The notes beneath the pieces are model-generated. The model was not told the DNA's origin. It did not search any database and worked only from the letters and a program-made list of their open reading frames with translations. This document shows positions 17,894 through 26,072 of a stretch of DNA of 55,393 bases, one piece after another. This stretch comes from a bacterium 1XD21-70 (GTDB lineage: Bacteria > Bacillota > Clostridia > Lachnospirales > Lachnospiraceae). Position numbers and translations under genes: made by a program. The stretch is from NCBI GenBank assembly GCA_003669055.1, contig RAYB01000035.1:1-55393 (forward strand), read 5' to 3'. Numbering within the stretch: the stretch's first letter is position 1; every line of letters starts with the position of its first letter.

Positions 17894-18760
17894 TTATTTT
17901 TCTCTCCATGCTATCTTTCCGCAATCCAGGATTGCTTTCCCGTCCGAATCCTTCACCATCTGGAATAGGGCTTCCCCCGGAGCCTGCCTCCACACCTTAA
18001 GGCAAAAAGAATCGCCGGGCATGGCCGTGCTGCGGAACTGGTTTTCGATTGACACCATCCGCTCCGGCTCTCCCGGGAAAAGCTTTCCCGCCATCAGGCG
18101 GCAGGCATATCCCAGGCTGCAAAGCCCATGTACGATCGGCCTGTCAAAGCCGCTCCTTAGTGCAAACTCCGGATCCACGTGCAGCGGGAAGGTATCTCCT
18201 GTGAGGCGGTAAAGCAAAGGGGTATTCGCAGGGTAGGTGCCTTCCCAGGCAAAATCCGGCTCATCCCCTGGTATCACGGCCGTGCTGCGGGGAGGTTTCT
18301 GACCGCCGAAGCCTCCTGCCTGGCGGTTGAGGTAGCCCATCGTGTTGGTAAACACCCTCTCCCCCGATTCATCCCTGGCCACAATATCCACCATGATTTT
18401 GGCTCCTTTGCCCTCTCCCCGGTCATATACTGCCTGGATGGACTTTTCGACCTTTAAGCATCCCTCCACCGGGATCGGCCTGTGTATCACCAGCCTGTGG
18501 TCCATGTGGAGGGTTCCTTCCGTCTTCAGCCCTGTTATCTTCCTGGTCGGCATCAGGGGCTGCGGGTCGAAAGGTTCTGTGCCAAACGTTGCCATGCAGG
18601 GAACCACACCAAATGTGGGAACCGCCTGCAGCCCTTTCTCATACACAAACCCCAATTCTTCCTGCCCTGCGCCCACGCTTAAATTATACAGGATCACATC
18701 CCGCCAGGTATAAGTATATGTCTGTTCCACAGACAGTCCGACTGCCGACTCATCCAACAT
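17894..18760 (-). CDS. MaoC-like double hot-dog enoyl-CoA hydratase, altered active site
   Basis: A 288-residue protein like eukaryotic hydratase 2 and bacterial MaoC enzymes, which hydrate trans-2-enoyl-CoA to (R)-3-hydroxyacyl-CoA. The N-terminal half is a non-catalytic hot-dog and the C-terminal half holds YRLTGDTFPLHVDPEFA (184-200), followed by GFDRPIVHGLCSLG. The family motif is D-x-N-x-x-H: Asp189 and His194 are present but the expected Asn is Phe191. The Phe codon is TTC, two changes from Asn, so this is not a simple base error. It may be impaired, or use a different chemistry or substrate. 20 nt after the acyl-CoA dehydrogenase gene. Confidence 0.85.
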   Translation of the reverse strand: MLDESAVGLSVEQTYTYTWRDVILYNLSVGAGQEELGFVYEKGLQAVPTFGVVPCMATFGTEPFDPQPLMPTRKITGLKTEGTLHMDHRLVIHRPIPVEGCLKVEKSIQAVYDRGEGKGAKIMVDIVARDESGERVFTNTMGYLNRQAGGFGGQKPPRSTAVIPGDEPDFAWEGTYPANTPLLYRLTGDTFPLHVDPEFALRSGFDRPIVHGLCSLGYACRLMAGKLFPGEPERMVSIENQFRSTAMPGDSFCLKVWRQAPGEALFQMVKDSDGKAILDCGKIAWREK

Positions 18761-18780
18761 CGTTTTTCCTCCTATGCACC

Positions 18781-20007
18781 CTACTTGATCCGGTTGGCCC
18801 GGATCACATTGCCGCTGATCACCATGCGCTGGATCTCATTGGTGCCCTCAAAAATCTGGAAAATCTTCGCATCGCGCATCAATTTCTCCACAGGATAGTC
18901 CCTCATATATCCGTAACCGCCTAAGATCTGTACCGCCTCGGTGACCACCTGGTTAAGGGCATCGGAGCAGTAGCATTTTGCAATGGGCCCTAAGGCTGCT
19001 GCCTGCGGGTCATTGGCATCGAGCAGGGCGGCCACCTTCATGCCGATGGCGCGGCTGGTCTCAATTGCAATCTCCATATCGGCAAGCTTGAAGCTGACGG
19101 CCTGGTTCTTATAGATCGGTTTGCCCATTGTAGTACGCTCCTGTACATACTTCACGCAGACGTCCCTGGCCGCCCTCATGATGCCTGCACAGCCGCTCCC
19201 CACGCTTGCACGCCCCTGTTCCAGGGTCTTCATGGCTATCTTAAAGCCTTCGCCCTCCTTGCCGATAATGGCAGAAGCCGGGATGCGGACATCTTCCAGT
19301 ATCACGTCACAGGTGGCAGATTGGCGGATCCCCATCTTATCCTCATGCTTGCCGATGCTGATCCCGGGAAGGTGGGCATCAACCAGGAACATGGTCAGTC
19401 CTTTGTAGCCTAAGGAGCGGTCTACGGAAGCCACCACACACATGAAATCCGCATAACAGGCATTGGTGATAAAGCACTTGCGCCCATTGAGGATATACTC
19501 TTTTACGTTCCCGTCCTCATCAAGCACCTTCTCTGCCAATGTTTTACAGGCACCCGCATCAGAGCCTGCATCCGGCTCGGTAAGTGCAAATGCCGCGAAC
19601 CCGCTGCGTTTTTTCGGCCAGCGGCTGTCCCTGCCCGGCCTGTCGCTGGTCAGGATATCCACACACCACCTCTTCTGCTCTTCTGTCCCCGCAATCATCA
19701 CCGGTTTAATCCCTAAGCCATTCGTGCCGCAGGTCAGGCCAAAGCCCGCATCCCCGTACATCAGTTCCTCACGGATCCAGGCTGCCGTCACATTGCTCAG
19801 CCCCTGGCCGCCGTACTCCTCCGGCAGGTCGGAGCAGATCAGCCCCATCTCAAACGCCTTGTTGTACGCATCCCAGTCCAGTTCCCCTTTGATGTCCTGC
19901 TCTGCCGCCTTGGGGCGGATCTCCTTCATCACAAACTCATGGACCATATCCACAAGTTCCTTGTCTTCCCCTGTCAATGCCAGCCCTGCTTCTGCTATGT
20001 TTAACAT
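18781..20007 (-). CDS. Acyl-CoA dehydrogenase
   Basis: A 408-residue FAD flavoenzyme that oxidises acyl-CoA to enoyl-CoA or reduces enoyl-CoA, passing electrons through ETF. It shows ALTEPDAGSDAGA, the FAD-contact region ILNGRKCFITNA, and IFEGTNEIQR with catalytic Glu387. A short insertion near DRPGRDSRWPKKRSG precedes the ALTEP motif. ATG at 20007 (MLNIAEAG) is preceded by AAGGGG; the upstream ATG at 20031 is less well placed. First gene of the operon with the MaoC-like and CoA-transferase genes, behind the promoter at 20053-20080. EtfAB are encoded nearby. Confidence 0.95.
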   Translation of the reverse strand: MLNIAEAGLALTGEDKELVDMVHEFVMKEIRPKAAEQDIKGELDWDAYNKAFEMGLICSDLPEEYGGQGLSNVTAAWIREELMYGDAGFGLTCGTNGLGIKPVMIAGTEEQKRWCVDILTSDRPGRDSRWPKKRSGFAAFALTEPDAGSDAGACKTLAEKVLDEDGNVKEYILNGRKCFITNACYADFMCVVASVDRSLGYKGLTMFLVDAHLPGISIGKHEDKMGIRQSATCDVILEDVRIPASAIIGKEGEGFKIAMKTLEQGRASVGSGCAGIMRAARDVCVKYVQERTTMGKPIYKNQAVSFKLADMEIAIETSRAIGMKVAALLDANDPQAAALGPIAKCYCSDALNQVVTEAVQILGGYGYMRDYPVEKLMRDAKIFQIFEGTNEIQRMVISGNVIRANRIK

Positions 20008-20052
20008 GCATTTTACCCCTTTCTTGAACATACCCTGTTGTATTCTGAAAAT

Positions 20053-20080
20053 ATCATATCAAACGCAGGCTCTTTGTCAT
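20053..20080 (-). promoter_or_regulatory. Promoter of the acyl-CoA dehydrogenase operon
   Basis: ATGACA, a 16-nt spacer and TATGAT on the minus strand, about 45 nt upstream of the ATG at 20007. Confidence 0.6.
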
Positions 20081-20122
20081 ACGGCCGCCCATACAAAAAT
20101 ACTTTCGCCTGCACCAAGCCTT

Positions 20123-20141
20123 TGTGGTCAAAATAACCACA
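20123..20141. promoter_or_regulatory. Candidate operator, TGTGGT-N7-ACCACA
   Basis: A perfect 6-bp inverted repeat with an AT-rich 7-nt centre in the divergent region between the dehydrogenase operon and the PucR-type regulator gene. It is centred about 86 bp upstream of the dehydrogenase transcription start, an activator-like position. Binding by the adjacent regulator is inference. Confidence 0.45.
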
Positions 20142-20236
20142 TCTTTTCCAAGTATTTTCCTGTAGAATTTTCCCGTTTTTTCTGCTATCATAAATCACAA
20201 GATTTAAAAACTCCCTGCTGATCGGAGGTAACTTTT

Positions 20237-21862
20237 ATGCAGATAGTACAAAGCATTATTCTCGACTTACTCAAAAGGTTTGATGCCAAGGCCTTCCTGT
20301 CGGAAGAAAAAACCTTCCATTTCCAGAAGATTCAGCTTCTCGATCCGGGATCTCCCCCTGCTCCCCAGGAAAATATCCTCTATCTGGGGTCTTTTGCACA
20401 GGTTCTGCATCTGAGCCAGGCCATCCTTCACAAGGTTTGCATTGTCTGTATCGGTGAGGAGGAGGAAATCCGCGCATTTGCCGCCGGCCGGCCGGCCAAC
20501 CTGATTGCAATCCCTCCCCAATACGCCCTGGCTACCGTGGCCAATGAACTTTACGCCGGATTTGAACGTCTCCAGTCCTGGAGCCGTGACCTGGAGACCG
20601 CGATCCTCACCAGGCAGGACTACCAGGTCCTGGTCTCCATCTGCGCCCGTTTTTTTGGGGAAAACCCGATTATCATGATCAATTCCTCTTACACGGTGCT
20701 GGCTGCCAGCATGCCCTCTGTCCCCTCCCATAAAGGCATTGACGAGATCCTCCGCTGCGGTTACTACCCCAAGGATGTCACGGACGGCTTTGCCCGGATG
20801 GGTTATCAGGCCAAAGGCCCCCATGCATTTGTCACCCCTACCTTTAAGCATTCCCCTTCTTACATGGAATGCCCCTATATGGTCCTGGCCTCCCATGCAG
20901 ACAACGGTATCTTCCTTGGCCTGATCACCGTATATTTTACTGCCGACGACCCGACTGACACCCATTTTGCGTTGTTTTCCTATTTTGCCCCCAAACTCCG
21001 CCAATACTACTTAGACCGGAACCATGAAAATACCCTGTCCCCCACCCCTTTGGAAGAGTTCATTGCCGACCTGGTCAACCATACGCGAAAAGACGAAACC
21101 TTCCTGATGGACCGCGCCCGCTCCCTGCGCCTTCCTCTCAGCGCCACCTACCGCCTCTGTGTGATCTATTTTGAAGAGTTCATCCTCCCCCAGGCCGTCT
21201 ATATGATGAACCGCCTAAAGGGCTGCCTGCGCTTCCCCTTCTTCCGGGTGCTTCTCTACCACAATTCGGTCCTGATGCTTCTGCACGGTGATATTTCCAG
21301 CCTGAGGGTTATCGATGAGATCCATGAATCCCTGGAAGAATTCCGGGAAATCCTCCGGATTTCCAAAGGCTATGCCGGTTTTTCTACTGCCAGTTTCCCC
21401 CTTTTGAAGCTGGATATCGCCTACAAACAGGCGCTTGCGGCAGTCCACTACGGCATGCTCCTGTCTCCGGAAAAAGGCTTTTATTTCTATTCCCATTACT
21501 ACATTTATGAGATGATTGATGACTATAAGAACCGGTATGAACTGGAGGATATGTATGTGAAAAAACTACGCCAGCTGGAGAACCCATCTGAAAAATGTTA
21601 TGATAACCTGGCACTGCTGCGCAACTACCTGCTGACGGAACGGAGCATCTCTGTAACAGCCAAAATCATGCATATGCACCGCAACAGCGTCATCTACCGG
21701 CTGAACAAAATCCAGGATATCTTAGGGCTTGACCTTGACAATCCCGACGTGCGCCTGCGGCTTCTGATCTCCTTTAAGATCTTGGAACTGCAGGCTGGCC
21801 ACACCCTTCCCGTGCCTGTCACGGCGACACAGGACGGCGGGCCAGTCAGTTTTTTTGAATGA
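20237..21862 (+). CDS. PucR/CdaR-type transcriptional regulator
   Basis: A 541-residue cytoplasmic regulator. The long N-terminal part is a PucR-like/GGDEF-related ligand-sensing region. The C-terminal PucR helix-turn-helix covers residues about 462-520, with YLLTERSISVTAKIMHMHRN and SVIYRLNKIQDILGLDLDNP. Regulators of this family usually activate catabolic genes in response to a pathway metabolite. It is divergent from the dehydrogenase operon and convergent with etfA (9 nt between stops), which makes local control likely. CGGAGG precedes ATG 20237 and an extended -10 TGCTATCAT lies at 20183-20191. Confidence 0.85.
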   Translation: MQIVQSIILDLLKRFDAKAFLSEEKTFHFQKIQLLDPGSPPAPQENILYLGSFAQVLHLSQAILHKVCIVCIGEEEEIRAFAAGRPANLIAIPPQYALATVANELYAGFERLQSWSRDLETAILTRQDYQVLVSICARFFGENPIIMINSSYTVLAASMPSVPSHKGIDEILRCGYYPKDVTDGFARMGYQAKGPHAFVTPTFKHSPSYMECPYMVLASHADNGIFLGLITVYFTADDPTDTHFALFSYFAPKLRQYYLDRNHENTLSPTPLEEFIADLVNHTRKDETFLMDRARSLRLPLSATYRLCVIYFEEFILPQAVYMMNRLKGCLRFPFFRVLLYHNSVLMLLHGDISSLRVIDEIHESLEEFREILRISKGYAGFSTASFPLLKLDIAYKQALAAVHYGMLLSPEKGFYFYSHYYIYEMIDDYKNRYELEDMYVKKLRQLENPSEKCYDNLALLRNYLLTERSISVTAKIMHMHRNSVIYRLNKIQDILGLDLDNPDVRLRLLISFKILELQAGHTLPVPVTATQDGGPVSFFE

Positions 21863-21871
21863 TTGCCGCGC

Positions 21872-22879
21872 TTATGATTCCTTCAGCCTGCGGATTTCTT
21901 TGGCCAGCACCGGCAGCACTTCAAAAAGGTTGCCTGCAATGCCATAATCCGCGGCTTTAAATATCGGAGCCTCCGGATCTTTGTTCACTGCCACAATACA
22001 GTCCGAGCCGGACATTCCCGCCAAGTGCTGGATGGCTCCCGAGATCCCGCAGGCAATATAGAGTTTTGGCCCCACCGTCTTCCCAGTCTGCCCTACCTGA
22101 TGGGCATGCCCGATCCATCCGGCATCTACTGCCGCCCTCGACGCGCCCACGGCGCCCCCTAAAGCCTGCGCCAAATCCTCCAGCAGCCGAAAGCCCTCGG
22201 CGCCTCCCATGCCGCGGCCGCCTGCAACGATGACCTCTGCATCCTCCAGGTTTACGGCTCCGGCCGCCGCCTCCCTCACCGACTCGATAAGGCGTGTGCG
22301 GATCCGGTCTGCGGGAACCTTGATCTCCTCTTTGACCACCTGTGCATCTTCCTTCTCCACCAAGGTCTTTTTGAACACCCCGGGGCGCACGGTGCCGATC
22401 TGGGGCCGGGTGTCCGGGCACATGATAACTGCCATCAGGTTGCCTCCGAAGGCCGGCCTTGTCCAGGCAATATTGCCGCTCAGTTCCTCATAATCGAGGC
22501 TGGTGCAGTCTGCCGTCAGCCCCGTTTTCAGCCTGCAGGAAAGGCGCGGCCCAAAATCACGCCCATTGTTGGTGGCTCCGATCAGGATTGCGGAAGGCTG
22601 ATATTTCTCTACCAGTTCTGCCATGGCATAAGTATAAGCGTCGAAGCTGTACTTCTCATACTCCTCCCCCTCCACACTGATGATCCGGTCTGCCCCATAC
22701 TGCTGCACCTGCCCGACTGCCTCCGTGTTGTCCTTGCCCAGGACCACCGCTACCAATTCCTCTTTGGCCTTATCTGCCAGCATCCTCCCGGGGTTCAAAA
22801 GTTCCAGCCCTACGCTTTTGGCCTTTCCTCCATCCGTCTCAATAAACACCCAGATATTCTTATTTGTAAATTTGCTCAT
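21872..22879 (-). CDS. etfA: Electron transfer flavoprotein, alpha subunit
   Basis: A 335-residue FAD-binding subunit of ETF (FixB/CaiE-type). It has the N-terminal ETF domain and the C-terminal FAD signature region GRGMGGAEGFRLLEDLAQ, SRAAVDAGWIGHAHQVGQTG, LYIACGISGAIQHLAGM and VAVNKDPEAPIFKAADYGI. It pairs with EtfB encoded 13 nt upstream and would exchange electrons with the two acyl-CoA dehydrogenases here. ATG at 22879 (MSKFTNKN) fits the family; an ATG ten codons upstream overlaps etfB. No ferredoxin-like domain is fused. Confidence 0.97.
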   Translation of the reverse strand: MSKFTNKNIWVFIETDGGKAKSVGLELLNPGRMLADKAKEELVAVVLGKDNTEAVGQVQQYGADRIISVEGEEYEKYSFDAYTYAMAELVEKYQPSAILIGATNNGRDFGPRLSCRLKTGLTADCTSLDYEELSGNIAWTRPAFGGNLMAVIMCPDTRPQIGTVRPGVFKKTLVEKEDAQVVKEEIKVPADRIRTRLIESVREAAAGAVNLEDAEVIVAGGRGMGGAEGFRLLEDLAQALGGAVGASRAAVDAGWIGHAHQVGQTGKTVGPKLYIACGISGAIQHLAGMSGSDCIVAVNKDPEAPIFKAADYGIAGNLFEVLPVLAKEIRRLKES

Positions 22880-22892
22880 AGTCTCATACCTC

Positions 22893-23702
22893 TCAAATAA
22901 TTTTGGCATCGTTCAGCATGGCCGCCAGCTTCATTGCTGCATCGGCTCCGGCCTCGCCTGTGATGATTACGCCATCTTTGGACTGGTTCGGGGTAAATGT
23001 CTTCTTTACCTTGGTCGGGGATCCATGCAGGCCCAGGCATTCCGGGTCGCATACCATATCCGGGTCGCTGTTCGTAATCTCCGTGATTACTGCCCGGTTA
23101 GCCGCCATCTTGCTCTTGATCGACGGATAGCGGGGATCAAAGGGCGTCTTAGTCACAGTCACCAGGGCCGGGAGTTCCACCTCCACGATATCATGCCCCT
23201 CGTCGGTATCGCGCACCACCCGCATCTTTCTGCCCTCTAATTCCAGACCTGTGGCCAGCGTCACATGGGGCAGGTCCATATGTTCTGCCATCTCAGGCCC
23301 TACCTGGGCGGTATCCCCGTCAATCGCCTGTTTCCCGCAGAAAATCACATCAAATGTTTCGCCTGTTTTCGCCTCAATCGCCTTCACCGCCCTGCTTAAA
23401 ATGTAGCTGGTAGCCAGCGTATCAGACCCGCCAAAAGCCCGGTCCGTAACCAGAAAAGCCTGGTCAGCCCCCACGGACAGGCATTCCTTTAGGGCATTCT
23501 TTGCCTGTGCCGGCCCCATAGTGGCCACGGTCACCTTGCCGCCCTCCTTTTCTTTCAGCCTTACCGCCATTTCCAGGGCGCAGGCATCAAAGGGATTGAC
23601 AATGCTTGGCACCCCCTCACGGATCAATGTGTGTTTCACCGGGTCAATCTTAATCTCTGTGGTATCCGGCACCTGTTTTACACAAACCAGAATATTCATC
23701 AT
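22893..23702 (-). CDS. etfB: Electron transfer flavoprotein, beta subunit
   Basis: A 269-residue ETF beta subunit (FixA-type). It begins MMNILVCVKQVPDTTEIKID and contains the nucleotide-binding CGKQAIDGDTAQVGPEMAEHM and the recognition-loop region VEVELPALVTVTK. ATG at 23702 is 6 nt from AGGTG; a GTG three codons earlier is possible. It sits between a crotonase gene and etfA, forming a crotonase-etfB-etfA operon. Whether this ETF is bifurcating cannot be told by eye. Confidence 0.97.
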   Translation of the reverse strand: MMNILVCVKQVPDTTEIKIDPVKHTLIREGVPSIVNPFDACALEMAVRLKEKEGGKVTVATMGPAQAKNALKECLSVGADQAFLVTDRAFGGSDTLATSYILSRAVKAIEAKTGETFDVIFCGKQAIDGDTAQVGPEMAEHMDLPHVTLATGLELEGRKMRVVRDTDEGHDIVEVELPALVTVTKTPFDPRYPSIKSKMAANRAVITEITNSDPDMVCDPECLGLHGSPTKVKKTFTPNQSKDGVIITGEAGADAAMKLAAMLNDAKII

Positions 23703-23761
23703 TCCATTCACCTCATCTTTTTGTTTACTTGCAGCAGCCCAGCCGGGCTTGGCCGTTACGT

Positions 23762-24541
23762 TTACCTTCCTCTGAACTCAGGGGCACGCTTCTCCAAAAA
23801 GGCTGCGATCCCCTCCTCCTTATCTTCTGTGCCGCACAGCGTAGAAAGTGCCAGCAGTTCCAGAAGTTCCCCTGTTTCCTGGCTGCCAAAATAGGACGCC
23901 TGCACCACCCGTTTGGCAAGCCGTACAGCCACCGGCCCTTTGGCAGCCAGCTTGCCCGCCATCCTCTTTGCCTCGGCAACCAGTTCCTCCCGAGATACAC
24001 ACCTGCTCGCAAGGCCGATCTGAACCGCCTCCGCACCCCCGACCTTCCTTCCCAGCAGAATCATATCCTGGGCTCTTCCTAAACCGATCAGCCTAGACAG
24101 CCTCTGCGTCCCTCCTGCCCCCGGCAGGAGGCCAAGCCCCGTTTCCGGCAGCGCGAACACTGCCTTCTCGCAGACAACCCTAAAATCACAGGCAATGGCA
24201 GTCTCACAGCCCCCGCCGAAGGCATAGCCATTCACTGCAGCAATCACAGGCTTTGCACATTTCTGGATCCGCCCCAAAGCTTTCTGCCCGGCTCCCCCCA
24301 GGCAGTCAATGGGTTTCTTAAGCTTTAGCACGTTTAAGTCTGCCCCGGCGATAAAAGCTTTCTCCCCGGCTCCTGTTACAATCACTGCTTTTACTTCCGG
24401 CGCCGTGTCTGCCCAGGCAAAAAAATGTTCCATCTCTGCCCAGCACGCATCGTTCAGCGCATTCATCCTGTCCGGGCGGTTTGCCGTAAACAGCGCAATG
24501 CCTTGTTCATCTATCTCCAGCAAAAAATTCTGGAACTCCAT
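23762..24541 (-). CDS. Enoyl-CoA hydratase (crotonase family, two-Glu active site)
   Basis: A 259-residue crotonase-fold enzyme. The oxyanion-hole residues lie in AFIAGADL and YAFGGGCE; both hydratase glutamates are present, Glu113 in GGGCE and Glu133 in LPETGLGLLPGAGGTQR. It should hydrate trans-2-enoyl-CoA to (S)-3-hydroxyacyl-CoA. GGAGG precedes the ATG. First gene of the operon with etfB and etfA. No 3-hydroxyacyl-CoA dehydrogenase or thiolase is nearby, so the hydration could serve a short lyase or dehydration scheme rather than full beta-oxidation. Confidence 0.93.
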   Translation of the reverse strand: MEFQNFLLEIDEQGIALFTANRPDRMNALNDACWAEMEHFFAWADTAPEVKAVIVTGAGEKAFIAGADLNVLKLKKPIDCLGGAGQKALGRIQKCAKPVIAAVNGYAFGGGCETAIACDFRVVCEKAVFALPETGLGLLPGAGGTQRLSRLIGLGRAQDMILLGRKVGGAEAVQIGLASRCVSREELVAEAKRMAGKLAAKGPVAVRLAKRVVQASYFGSQETGELLELLALSTLCGTEDKEEGIAAFLEKRAPEFRGR

Positions 24542-25224
24542 GGCAGCCCCTCCTTTCCTCCATCATCCATTTTAGCGGAAGCCTGATGTTATTTCACCTT
24601 CATAAATTCCAAAAAACATTGCCCTCCCAAACCATGGCTTTGTACTCTTTAACCCGGCTTCCCCCAGGCCTGCTGCCTGGTTTCCCCTTGTAGCTATGGT
24701 ATACAACCTGGCTCCTCTTTTTCCGGGTTTCTTTTGGAGCAAATGCCGTGTCGCTGGTTCTTGGCGGTTTGATAGAATAGGGAGAGGGCGTGATGAGAGA
24801 GGGGGGGTACGCAACCGTCAGAAAAGCTTCGCCAAAAGGGCCGGGGTCTGTCAGGGTTCGGCTCCGGTCTCCGGGTCGGCTGTCTCTAAGGGATAACGGC
24901 GGCAGCCACGGTGAGTTTTTTGTACGCAGCCGTGTCTTCGCACGTTGCTGCTATGGCAACTTTTTCGTACAGCTGCCGCCGTTTTCCCTAAGATACAGCT
25001 CTCCCCTCCAAATGTCGCCGTACCCTGACAGGCCCCGGCCCTTTTGGCGAAGCTTTTCTGACGGTTGCTGGTTCTTGGCATGGCTGCTATGTAATGAAGT
25101 GAAATTCGGAGCCAAATGTTAGTACTACTATAAATAAAATCTTGCCCGTTTCTTCTCTTGTTTTTCATTCCTCTACCTGAAGTGTTATGGCAAATCTTAT
25201 TTATTTAATTTTGGAGGTGTTTTT
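24542..25224. other. 683-nt gene-free region between divergent crotonase genes
   Basis: No convincing gene. Short frames here come from the large inverted repeat at 24811-25068 and encode related basic peptides from both strands, which is what a symmetric repeat produces by chance. Copies of GCTGGTTCTTGGC lie at 24753-24765 and 25067-25079. Promoters for both flanking genes must lie here, but none was clear enough to call. Confidence 0.6.
24811..25068. repeat. 258-nt long imperfect inverted repeat (giant hairpin)
   Basis: Outer arms 24811-24856 and 25023-25068 match in 45 of 46 positions as reverse complements. After a diverged stretch the arms pair again (24881-24906 with 24971-24997, about 85 percent), around a 64-nt centre that contains a GTTGC/GCAAC hairpin. 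Such a structure could be a mobile miniature element, a structured non-coding RNA, or a dispersed repeat. No transposase gene is present. Confidence 0.75.
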
Positions 25225-26013
25225 ATGGATTATCAGAATATTTTAGTAGCTGTAGAAGACCGGGTCGCCACTATCACCTTGAACCGCCCTGAATATAGCA
25301 ATGCTTTTGCCAGGGAATCTTACGGCGAAATTGCGGATGCTTTGGGGGAACTTGGTTCGCGCAGGGATGTCGGCGCAATCGTTATTACCGGGGCGGGGAA
25401 GCATTTTTCTGCCGGGGGGGATATCCGGCGTTTCCAGGCGTTAATCGACTCTGGCGAATACTTAGACCCTGACGCTGTTGCCGAGGTGGGGCGCAAGTTC
25501 ATGGCTATCCGCAGCTGCCCGAAGCCGGTGATCGCTATGGTCAACGGCGCGGCGGCGGGCGCGGGCTTAAGCTGTGCCCTCCACTGTGACTTCCGTGTGG
25601 TAGCCCCTTCCAGCAAAATGGTCATGGCTTTTGTCAACCTGGGGCTTTGTGGGGACACCGGGAGCATTTACAACCTGATACGGCTTGTCGGCCCTGATAA
25701 GGCTTCCTTAATGATGATGACAGGGGAACCTTGCCGTGGGGAAGAGTGCGTGAAAATAGGGCTTGCCACGGTTCTGGCTGAAGAGGGGAAGCTGGCCGAA
25801 ACCACTTATGCCCTGGCAAAAAAACTGGCCGGAAAATCGGATTCTGCCCATGCCAGCCAGAAAGCACTCATCCGCAGATGGTTTTATGGGGATATGGATG
25901 GATTTTCCGCAGAGGAAGGGCGCGAGATGGCGGCGGATTCCCGGAAGCCGGATTTTGCGGAGGCAGTCCGGGCGTTTCTGGAGAAAAGGGCGCCGGAATA
26001 TAATAAGGGGTAA
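25225..26013 (+). CDS. Crotonase-family enoyl-CoA isomerase-like protein
   Basis: A 262-residue crotonase-fold protein. Oxyanion-hole elements FSAGGDIRRF and AAAGAGLS are present, but the two hydratase glutamates are replaced by Ser116 and Asn138. An Asp is found at residue 144 in GLCGDTG, the position used by PaaG/ECI-type enoyl-CoA isomerases (PD-G-type motif). It is therefore more likely an isomerase than a hydratase. Monocistronic, plus strand, with GGAGG before the ATG and a bidirectional terminator 9 nt past the stop. Confidence 0.88.
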   Translation: MDYQNILVAVEDRVATITLNRPEYSNAFARESYGEIADALGELGSRRDVGAIVITGAGKHFSAGGDIRRFQALIDSGEYLDPDAVAEVGRKFMAIRSCPKPVIAMVNGAAAGAGLSCALHCDFRVVAPSSKMVMAFVNLGLCGDTGSIYNLIRLVGPDKASLMMMTGEPCRGEECVKIGLATVLAEEGKLAETTYALAKKLAGKSDSAHASQKALIRRWFYGDMDGFSAEEGREMAADSRKPDFAEAVRAFLEKRAPEYNKG

Positions 26014-26021
26014 GGGAAGGA

Positions 26022-26053
26022 AAAGGGAACGGAGGGGATTTTCCGTTCCCTTT
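26022..26053. terminator. Bidirectional intrinsic terminator
   Basis: AAAGGGAACGGA (26022-26033) pairs with TCCGTTCCCTTT (26042-26053) around an 8-nt loop, between the convergent crotonase (25225-26013) and acyl-CoA synthetase (26073-27593) genes. Confidence 0.75.
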
Positions 26054-26072
26054 GTCTATTCTTTTCTTGGCC

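Noticed and set aside
20267-21004. Minus-strand frame of 245 codons inside the PucR-type gene
   Set aside because: It is antisense to a gene with a clear helix-turn-helix and a strong ribosome binding site.
24696-25168. Short frames on both strands sharing a RQKSFAKRAG-type peptide
   Set aside because: The similarity is the trivial result of the inverted repeat at 24811-25068; neither has a convincing start or family.
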